Part shown: positions 55,651-64,000 of the stretch, in pieces
Position numbering within the stretch: the stretch's first letter is position 1
How the letters are laid out: each line of letters starts with the position of its first letter
Source of the DNA: Halichondria panicea
Taxonomy: Eukaryota; Porifera; Demospongiae; Suberitida; Halichondriidae
Assembly: GCF_963675165.1 (NCBI RefSeq)
Contig: NC_087378.1
Coordinates: 4,645,205 to 4,709,204, forward strand
DNA length: 64,000 nt
Direction: 5' to 3'
Program-made: the position numbers and the translations under genes
The notes under the pieces: model-generated
Seen by the model: the letters and a program-made list of their open reading frames with translations, nothing else
Told to the model about the DNA's origin: nothing
Databases searched by the model: none

Positions 55651-57837
55651 ACAAAACGATTACACGTAATAATGAGTCTGATAGTTGTAAGTTTCAAAAC
55701 TTACGTACACGTACATAAATTACATACACATACCCCAAGCATGCACACACCCCAAGCCAGGCTCACAACATTTTTAGAGTTGCAGAATAAATATCAAGTT
55801 AGCGCTAAGATGCGCTGGCACTTAAGGTATTACGCCATAATAATGAATTATTATGGCGTATTGTATCAAAGATGACGGTAACCACCCCACACTCGTACCT
55901 ATACACGACACTTAAAAAAAATTTGTTTAGTTAGGAAACTGTAACGAAGAGGTACCCAAAATAGCGAAACAGTTTTGTGAAGAACTGATGATTTCGGTGA
56001 AAGTTAGTGGGTACCCAGTCTCAAGAAAGTACGAAGCCAAGCACTCGAGCATCTACGAGTACAGCATCCACAAAGGAGGATAGAAATTAATAGCTATGAA
56101 AGCGGTGCTGCACGAGATCAGACAGGAGATGGACAAAACAGGGTTACTCACCGCAAACGTACCCCCCCCCCCCCCTGATGAAGCTGATCAACCATTACAC
56201 ACGCTAGTTGACAGACACAATATTTACGTTGAGTTTATATCCAAGGAATGACAGAAATGGCCAAATGTGCAGATTGCTAGCAAACCATGCATGGAAATAC
56301 TCTCATCGTTACTATAATATATACCTGGCAAAAGTATTGCATTTCAATGCGAAAAAGAAGGTTCAGGGATCGAGGAAACAAACCTGGAGCAAAACTAGCT
56401 TGGACATTGGACGCAGACAATCACTGCTAAGTCAAGCACCGAGAACCCTTACAAAGAAAACTCCCACGAAGAGAACGAGGAAGGGCATTAAGAAGCTGCA
56501 TTGTATGATTATAAGAGGGCAAATTATTGTTTTTCTTGTTCTCTCACTGCTGAAAACATTCATTCCAAGTAAGAAGCACTTTCTAAAAAACATGATATAA
56601 AAGTTGTTGTAAATCACGATTGGTGTCCTTGATCACTCTGAAATCATTTGCATAACATGAGAGTACTACAATAATATAACTCACTGGTTAGCAATCCTAC
56701 ACGAAAATTATTCTTTAATTTAGAATTATCTGCTATAACGTACAAAGATTTAAAGGCGTGGCTTCCAGTAAGCAGCCATTTTGCGAACATTTAGAGGCCA
56801 ATCCACAAAATATAAGTGCCTCGAAAATTTCACGCTAGTTATATACAATATTACTACAGTAGAACTTCGGTAATCTGGACCTCTTTAGTCCGAAACCTCG
56901 CAAATCCGGACAAAACGGCAAACTGAAAAAGAGGAGGGGCTGTCAGTATAGAATAGACTATTGCGCATGCGCAATCTAACTAAAGCAACAATAATTTTAT
57001 TAGTAAACTGTTCAAACAATGGCCACTGCAAAGAAAACGAAGAGCTCACAAGACTCAAATGTATTGGAGAGGAAGTTGAGATAAAAGACTTTCTAGCCAG
57101 CAGCCTCCCTTCTGACCTCATTAATATTGTACAAAAGTGTCTTCGTTAATGACATTCATAATCAATTAATTAGAATTACATGCTATAACTTGCAAATATT
57201 TACGTGGATTCCGGTAAGCAGTCATTCCGCGAACAGAAATGCTTTTAGAGGCCATTCCATTCCACGAAATATAAGTACCTCGAAAATTTCGCGCTATACA
57301 GTATGCTGTAATAAGCATGTGGGCGGTGGTTGTGACGTCAGCATTATTATAAGAGTTTTTCCGTGCGTGAAGAATCTCACACACGGACCAACCCTTTGAT
57401 AAGTAGCTTACCAGTTCCTCTCTGAAGGCGTAGTCTCCAGTCTAGTCTAGAAGGACGCACATAATGAAAAGTACTTGAGATTGTCTCCCAGACCTAGTAT
57501 TAATTCAACTTTTTTCTAGCACTAAATTCTACCAGCTGATGTATGACTAATTTTCTTTGGCTTGGGGTGATACCACATGATTTACCAACAAGCATACTGA
57601 AGGTCACAGATGACAACATGGGATGGACTATGTCCGTACGTCCATCATATCATATCAGTGGACAGAACAAGGTACATGTACGTATAAATCGTTTAGGCTG
57701 ATCTAAGCACAAGCTTTCAACCAGTAATTCCAACAAAGAAATTAGGTCGCCCTCTGTAACTTTGCTAATAGCTGCTAAGTGGCTAACATGTATAAAATGT
57801 GGCAGAATTTATCAAGCTATGAATATTCTTACCTTTA
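55651..57837. other. No intact gene; weak ORFs and MITE relatives
   Basis: A coding-like plus-strand segment near 55975-56075 (ISVKVSGYPVSRKYEAKHSS) and an ORF at 56208-56600 rich in Lys have no recognised family; the end of the latter resembles 47150-47215. Two related short palindromic repeats (56700-56840 and 57176-57306, with CTCGAAAATTTC and GCGCTATA ends) are probably MITEs. A poly-C tract lies at 56161-56175. Confidence 0.35.
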
Positions 57838-58103
57838 GGCCACTCCAAGTGATACTCTGGTTTCTGGTCCACCGCCCGCATCAGATTTTATTCTTGGATT
57901 TTTATCTCATTATTGGATTTCTATCTCATTATTTCTACTACGCATGCGCAGAATGGTCCATGCGGTACAAAATAGTGTGATAATGATATTCATTTGCAAA
58001 ATAATGAGGTGAAATTGATAATGACATAATGAGAAAAGCCGCCCGCCCGCATGCAATTAGAAAAACTTCAGGACCAGAAACCAGAGTGTCACTTGGAGTG
58101 GCC
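57838..58103. mobile_element. PIF/Harbinger-like MITE, TTA target site
   Basis: Starts GGCCACTCCAAGTGATACTC and ends in its inverted complement over about 33 bp, with one mismatch. TTA lies on both sides (57835-57837 and 58104-58106). GGCC-type ends and a TWA target are those of Harbinger MITEs. 266 bp, no ORF. Confidence 0.8.
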
Positions 58104-58283
58104 TTAGGCGGGTTGAATCATGCCCAAGCATGTTTTAAAGTTATAAAGCCATCTTACCCGGTAGAAGTCTAGAACAGAGCTAAAAGAAAGCTGCATACAC
58201 AAAGTATATTATTGCCTCAAGGAATCGTTCAACAGCACTATCTGACTGCATTATATCAAAAGTTTATGATAGAGATATCTGTC

Positions 58284-58432
58284 ACAAGCTTGGAATTTGC
58301 ATACTGACCAATCCAAGTGTGGGTGATGTCATCTATCAAGAAAGTAGATTACATCACCCACACTTGGATGGGTTGATAGATTACATCACCCACGCTTGGA
58401 TTGGTCAGTGTGCAAATTCCAAGCTTGTGACA
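58284..58432. repeat. Foldback element, about 150 bp
   Basis: GTCACAAGCTTGGAATTTGC...CCAATCCAAG at the left pairs with CTTGGATTGG...CAAATTCCAAGCTTGTGAC at the right. An internal 25-bp unit (GATTACATCACCCAC) is also tandemly repeated. It ends about 140 bp upstream of the PPM1D start codon. Confidence 0.8.
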
Positions 58433-58573
58433 GATACAGGAAGTCACGTTACTCTCCGCATACATCTGATACACAGTATGCCTACGTTCGATACTCTCTC
58501 TCTATCGTAAACTCTTGATTAAATATCTCCACGGAAACAACCAAGAACTTCAAAACTATGCTCAATCTTTATA

Positions 58574-61500
58574 ATGTCTGTTCAAGATACATCCAGAGGT
58601 ATCACGATCAGCGTTACAGCTGAAACGAATGCTGGTGGTCGCAGGCACATGGAAGACTACATTGCAGTTAACCTTGCTCCAAGCGAAGGGAGCTTCAAAG
58701 ATATAGGCTACCTTCGGGAGCAAGCTTATATTGGAGTATTTGATGGCCATGGAGGCAAGGAAGCAGCCCAATGGGCCAAAGAGAGGCTGTGGGAAGTTAT
58801 CCAGAAACAACCCAAGTTCAAATCATCGGATTTAAAATGTGTTCAAGAATCGGTTAGTGAAGGATTTATGGCCTTACACAAAGAGATGGAACCTCTAAGA
58901 GGTACGTTGAATTTTATACTCTTATCAGTTGTACTGTTATTGTAGTGAAGCATGGAACCACTTGTGTAATGAGAGACTATTTCTCATTTATGGCTATCAC
59001 TCACTACATTCCTCTAGTCAGTCTGTGGCGTTGTAACACTCCAAAACAGGCTGAATAGTACCTGTATTCGGACATTCCCATTGTGTTGTGTTGCGTTTCA
59101 ATTCGTGGTCAGTGACCAAACCCGGCCTGGCTGTGAATAGATCCTTGTGTGTATCCGTGGTGTGATATACAGTTTGAATGGTGTTCATGTTCTATAGCAT
59201 TGCTCTCTGCGAGCGCTAATGAAATTTATCACATTATAGACTTGTTAAATTAGCAGCTTGTGCCAAGCGATGTATTTATCCAAGCACAGGATAATGATCC
59301 TGAAAGCATTCTAAGTAAACCATACACTATCTAAGAATATCCACAATCACAATCACAAAGATACTGGTGCCCTTTCATTTTATTATACCATATATTTCTC
59401 TCTGCAGCTAACTGGAAAAAGAACAAGATGGGTGATCTGAGCACTGCAGGTACAACAGCCTCTACAGTCATCTTCCGACAAGATCACATCATTGTGGCCA
59501 ACGTTGGTGACTCCACTGCTGTACTGGGTAACTACATTCTCTGTGTGTGTGTATAAATGGCAATTCTTAGGATAGCTTCATACCACCATCAGGATCTCAC
59601 ATGATGTAGGATGTGATGTTATTATGTTTAGTGCGGAGTGTTGCAAGGATTCCATGGGCAAGTTGAATCCTGCACTAGGTGTTGCTTTGTCATTATTAAC
59701 CCGAGGCACGTGGGTGGCCACGGGTTATAGTAGTCGTTTGGTTTGTTTGTTTGTTTGTGACAGGTGAGTCTGCTTACCTGGATGCCACAGCACTGCGTTT
59801 ACAGCATGGATAGCCTTCATACAACAAGTTATTAGTTTTAATAGTGGCAGAATTTCATGTTAAACCTTCGTTGTCAAATAAAAACGAGCAAAAGCTAAGA
59901 AGCTTGTGACTGGGTCTGCTTACCTGGATGCTCTAGCACTGCGTTTACAGCATGGGTAGCCTCCACACAACAAGTCAGTACTTCTAATAGTGGCAGCTTT
60001 CGGTGTTAAAGCTTCGTTGTCTAATAAAAGCGAGCAAAATGTAGCTTGAACAGAACTTGCACATGCGTTACTTATAACTGAAGTGATCCTGTACCAGGTC
60101 CAGAAACAATGGAACAGGGTCACTAAAATAGAAAGCTGTATATACCAGGAACAATGGAACAGGGTCACTAAAGTAGAAAGCTTGCTTGCTGACTGGGATC
60201 CATGCAGGACCTGGAGCCATACTTCTCTGAGACTCCAGGCTTCTTTGCTGTGATCCTAATCCACAGTGCATTACCACTACCTGTTCTCAAATGTTTCAGC
60301 ATGCCTCCAGTCTGGTTTAGTTTTATTGTTCCTTAGTTGCTGTGCAAGTCATACGTGATAACAACATCACTATAGTCTATATGCACTGCATTATATTTCT
60401 GGTTTCTTTATAATCATGTCACCAGCCGAGGGTTTGCACTTTAGTGCTCTAGTTGACAGCAGTGTCACTAGTGCACTGTCAGTGTGGTAGGCAGGCAACA
60501 CTATTCATTTAAAACTAACATGTGATAGCATTTCCAAACATGGGTAGTTAATCATCGCCTCCCCCCACTTCATCTACATTACACTACATTACAGCGTACA
60601 TTGTAGTCATGAATACACTAACGATGCTATTGGCTCTAGCACTGATTGTTGACAATTATCGTGAATGTTGTTTCACAAGATTTTACGTACACTACTGTCC
60701 CCCATAGTAGTACTCCCTAAATAGCCATTGCTGTGTTTTGAGATTAATATTATTTGCGGCTGTTTAAGGTATACTGTACTACTCTTGTGCAGCTGAGGTG
60801 AACCCACTGGCAGGACAGGAGGGTCAACACTCTGTCAGGGCCAACACCCTCACCATTGACCACAAACCAGAAGACCCAAATGAGATTGCACGAATAGAGA
60901 CACAAGGTCACCTATCTATCCTATTGATACTGTTATGTAATGTAGTAACATTCTGTTAGGGTGGATCATAATGGCTACCATAGAGCACACGTGTGTGTGT
61001 ATTGCTATTCAGACTCAAACTGCATGTTGTTGGCAGCTTTACAGAGTATAGATTGCAGGAAGTGTTGTATTCTATTATAGTCGTAACAGAGTATAGATTG
61101 CAGGAAGTGTTGTATTCTATTATAGTCGTAACACACCTTGATTCTGTGTTTGCTAACACTACATATTGATTTGCAAGTTCAGTCTTGCCTGGCCTACGTT
61201 ATAAATGTTTAGAGGACTTCCTCCCATTAGCGATTCACTTAAGAGGCCACTAGTGGCTTGATTGCATACCTCGGTCTGAGCATTTGCTCGCTTTCTCTGT
61301 CATGTGTTGTACAAAGCATAGGTATGTACCTATACAATACCACTCTGTCTCCCTCTACAGGTGGGAAGGTCATGCGCAGCAGGAAGGGAGTACCTCGTGT
61401 TGTGTGGCAGAAGGAGAGAAAGACACCTAAGGCTACTACCACAGACTCGACTGACGGCCCTGCACCCCCGGCTGCTTACGAAATAATTCCTTTTCTAAGT

Positions 61501-62223
61501 GTAGCTCGATCACTGGGGGATTTTTGGTCCTTAAGTCCGACCACACAGGAATTTGTCGTCTCTCCATGCCCTGATGTTCACATACTCCCTCTAGTTCCGA
61601 AAGAACAGAAATTTGTGGTGATAGCTTCGGACGGCCTCTGGAACGTGATGACTCCGACTGAAGTGGTCCAGTTTATCTGGGATTACGAACACGATGAGCA
61701 GACCTGTCACCAGCCTAGAGATGTGGTTAAGGCTATCATAAACGAAGCTCTAAAACGCTGGAAACAAAAGAACTTACTCGCTGACAACATCTCCGTCCTT
61801 ATCGCTTTCCTATTGGAGGAAGACGTTGCTAATACCACTGACCCTGTATCCCTCAAGTCAACTACCGAAGCATCTCCAAGCTCAAACACTGTCCTACCAA
61901 GAGAAGGTTTACTGGCAGCTACGAGTGAGGCCTCCACAAGCTCTCCTGTGATTGTAGAACTACACACACGGACCAAACTAAGGCATCGCAGAAGAGAGGG
62001 TTCATCGAAGCATTACATCACGACACTGAGCCCCTACAGTGAAGAGGAAGCGAATCAACGGAAACGAAAACGGGTCAGGTGCGAAGAAGCTGAAGTGTTG
62101 TCACCAACCAAAAAGAATACGTTTGAGACTGATTTTGGTTTTGAGGCGGACAATCCACTCATGGAGACTACTCTGGAAAGCCCTATAGACAGCACCAAGA
62201 GCTTATCTACTCTTGACAGCTAG
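58574..62223 (+). CDS. PPM1D: Protein phosphatase PPM1D/Wip1 (PP2C family)
   Basis: Four exons, 58574-58901, 59408-59527, 60793-60906 and 61361-62223, joined in phase 1 throughout, give 474 residues. PP2C metal and phosphate motifs are all present: RRHMED at 23-28, FDGHGG at 56-61, TAxxVIF and NVGDS in exon 2, DHKP in exon 3, ARSLGD (Asp 241), ASDGLWN (Asp 278) and ADN (Asp 329). The GGKVMRSxxGVPRVVW stretch and proline-rich PAPPAAYEIIPFL insert resemble the PPM1D-specific loops, so this is PPM1D, not another PPM. The tail carries a basic nuclear signal (KRKRVR, about residue 425). In animals PPM1D is a nuclear Mg/Mn-dependent Ser/Thr phosphatase that reverses the DNA-damage kinase response. 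The TAG at 62221 is followed in frame by 31 coding-like codons, so the true end is uncertain. Intron 2 contains an inverted copy of the 24-kb repeat. Confidence 0.9.
59690..60470. repeat. Dispersed repeat, inverted copy in PPM1D intron 2
   Basis: Reverse complement of the family at 24040-24600 and 35218-35565: starts CCCGAGGCACGTGGGTGGCC and ends ATGTCACCAGCCGAGGGTTTGC... It includes internally duplicated segments (TCTGCTTACCTGGATGC twice; AACAATGGAACAGGGTCACTA twice). It is intronic, with no effect on the reading frame. Confidence 0.65.
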
Positions 62224-62229
62224 AGTGAG

Positions 62230-62327
62230 GGTGTGGGAGATGAGGAAGATAGCAGCAGTGGTGTCAGCTCTGATAACACTGAACCTGATGGCATGCCTCA
62301 GCATGATACACTGCTGTGATTATACAC
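62230..62327 (+). repeat. 98-bp segment duplicated downstream, coding-like
   Basis: Identical over 98 bases to 62960-63057. In the PPM1D frame it encodes GVGDEEDSSSGVSSDNTEPD and ends HDTLL-stop at 62317-62319. It begins just after the TAG that closes the annotated frame. Confidence 0.85.
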
Positions 62328-63393
62328 TTGTTATGAGTACAATAGTTTTGTCTTGTTAAGACCACATTTTGTCTGCATTGATTTGGTAGAAAGTTACAAA
62401 TGTAAGTACTCTAAGGTCTAGGCATGTTTGATCTTGCTTTCCCACTGTTTTGTAGTACTAGACTCTTGAGAATGCTGAGTGTTGTCTGATACACTTGCCA
62501 CATTTTAGGCTCTAACCTGTAGAGGCATGCTTCGTCAAGTTTATGATCCTAGTTTGTCAGAGTATGTGGTTATTCATTTGAAGCCATGGATATGATTATA
62601 GTCTGCCTACATTTAACCTCCTGTGTGTGTGTGTGTGTGTAGTGTACATGCATGTGTGTGTAGCTAGATGTTATGTATACCAGGTGATCACATGCCTAAT
62701 CTTGGTTCTATTCTCCACAGCTCACCAGCTACTGTTTTGGAATGCCCCACTTGAACTCTGTTTACCAAGTGACCACCACAAGATATACCACAAGTAAGTA
62801 CCTTTACAAGCATACACTAATACATAATTTTAATTATAGCCTTATAATTTATGGTATTGGTACACTGACTATAACTGCTTTGTTTTCCCCACAGAGTAAG
62901 AAGATAAAAAGACACAAGCAAACACAACTGGGACTATTATATTACAGCGCTAATCTAATGGTGTGGGAGATGAGGAAGATAGCAGCAGTGGTGTCAGCTC
63001 TGATAACACTGAACCTGATGGCATGCCTCAGCATGATACACTGCTGTGATTATACACATTAGATGCCCAGCCATGCATGCAAAGTATATTATTTATGTTT
63101 ATAGTTTTATATGTATAATAATAATTATTTTACAACTTGGTGGTTTGACATTTTTTGGCATTAATTTTCACTGGTATTGAAAAATCACTAAAATCCTGCA
63201 ATAGTTGAGAGTAGTGTGAAATAAATACAGCAGATATAATATATAAGTATCGTAGAATTGAATTTAGTGCATAAAAGAAAGAAAGTAAAGAAAAACCAAA
63301 TTTAATATACTACTCTACATGCCATGAGTTTTTCTCAGTCTAATGTACTATAAATTATGTATCACAGCTACTCTGATGGAGTGACTGTTAAAA
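62328..63393. other. PPM1D 3' region and intergenic
   Basis: Contains a (GT)n tract near 62622-62640, an open segment 62721-62794 bounded by CAG and GTAAGT, the second copy of the 98-bp segment (62960-63057), and AATAAA near 63220. The ORF at 62742-63062 reads the 98-bp copy in a different frame from PPM1D. A downstream alternative exon of PPM1D is possible but the frames do not join. Confidence 0.35.
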
Positions 63394-63954
63394 TTAAGTC
63401 CATGCTCCATTCTCTGTCAAAGTGTTTACTTCTTCTTTAACTTGGTAGGGGACTTTTGAAATCTGCATCTGCAATGAGATAGACAAAAGGGAGGGTCAGT
63501 AACGAAGATACATGTAGCTATATTACATACATGTAGTTTGAACAGAGGCAATAAATATAATTTTTAGGAGTTACAAATTAATTTAGTGTTACGTATAGTG
63601 TACATGTACATAATTATATGTAAGATAGTAAAATTAATGGCACCACATAATTATAAGCTGCATGGACTACAACAAAATATTTTGTATATTTATGTGAACA
63701 CTTGTAGCTAGCTAGCTAGTGCATTTGCTCACCACCGTCTTGTCTAGATTACTGCCAAGTGCAATGGGACTCTTTTGTTGACTTGTGGATTCCTCTTTAC
63801 TGACACGAGAGCCACAATCTGTGTTCACATATCCAGCAGAATTAATGGGAAACATAAACTTGAGCAACTAGTCGAGCAGAATAACAGGCACTGAGAAACA
63901 GAGCACTGCAAACCACTCGGTCAGGTTGAGCGGTGTTATTTGGAACACGGTCTG
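63394..63954 (-). CDS. SERCA-type calcium ATPase, C-terminal exons (in-frame stop)
   Basis: Minus-strand exon 63954-63733 and last exon 63468-63394 join in phase 0 (donor GTGAGC, acceptor TCATTGCAG). The first encodes FQITPLNLTEWFAVLCFSVP followed by VILLD, the last membrane helix of an ER/SR calcium pump, where SERCAs have VI(L/G)LDExLKF. Here the codon for that conserved Glu is TAG (63868-63870), after which the frame continues LLKF and a polar tail rich in Ser and Lys to a TAA at 63394. The pump moves calcium from cytosol into the ER using ATP; its other exons lie beyond the window. The gene is convergent with PPM1D. The TAG may be a real mutation, a pseudogene, or a sequence error. SERCA membership is by helix 10 only. 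Confidence 0.65.
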
Positions 63955-64000
63955 CTAGGAAGGGAGAAAGACATAGACCCTCGTTCAGTTAGCTGTTCGA

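Noticed and set aside
55468-55875. Plus-strand 135-codon Thr/His-rich ORF
   Set aside because: It is the antisense of an acidic minus-strand exon belonging to the HECT remnant.
62742-63062. 106-codon ORF as an additional gene or PPM1D exon
   Set aside because: It reads the 98-bp duplicated segment in another frame and does not join PPM1D in phase.

Overview
This is eukaryotic DNA: AT-rich, with split genes whose short exons are bounded by GT/AG, and very dense in DNA transposons. The pogo-type, DUF7869-type and Mutator/Ulp1/PHD-type ORFs, together with PPM1D and SERCA genes, suggest an early-branching marine animal, most likely a sponge. That assignment rests on family resemblance, not on a search. 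I saw no rRNA, tRNA or CRISPR array.

Layout. 1-0.57 kb: last visible exon of a P-loop NTPase (minus strand). 0.6-10 kb: mostly repeats, including a HIRAN-like pseudogene and an 0.8-kb duplicated block. 10.3-14.9 kb: a six-exon gene joining a Mutator/Kolobok-like DDE transposase, a Ulp1/C48 cysteine protease and a PHD finger in one frame. 15-19.4 kb: repeats (76-bp perfect palindrome, 232-bp satellite, CCGCGG-rich array) and a few minus-strand candidate exons. 19.7-21.7 kb: decayed USP protease plus PHD gene, interrupted by a hAT-like MITE. 23.1-23.5 kb: RecQ helicase and zinc-motif fragments. 25.8-33.5 kb: a 7.7-kb foldback with 1.9-kb inverted arms, each carrying a decayed pogo transposase, around a Myb/SANT gene and nested MITEs. 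37.7-40.9 kb: an apparently intact 3.3-kb transposon with 32-bp TIRs, a 4-bp target duplication and a 737-aa DUF7869-type protein. 41.5-46.6 kb: decayed transposon genes and piggyBac-like MITEs. 48.3-54.0 kb: an integrase-core (rve) pseudogene split by a 4.76-kb element with 32-bp TIRs and a 9-bp target duplication; the element carries zinc-finger and tyrosine-recombinase exons and a minisatellite. 54.5-55.65 kb: HECT ligase remnant. 57.8-58.4 kb: Harbinger-like MITE and a foldback. 58.6-62.2 kb: PPM1D (Wip1) phosphatase, the clearest host gene. 63.4-64 kb: 3' exons of a SERCA-type calcium pump, convergent with PPM1D.

Two insertions are proved internally, because removing the element and one copy of the target duplication restores the reading frame of the interrupted gene (37656-40948 and 49068-53823). 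Two host-type genes, PPM1D and SERCA, each contain an in-frame TAG followed by further coding-like sequence. Short tandem duplications of about 13-45 bp are common throughout and have broken several ORFs. All exon models come from splice-site and frame consistency by eye; no transcript or database evidence was available.
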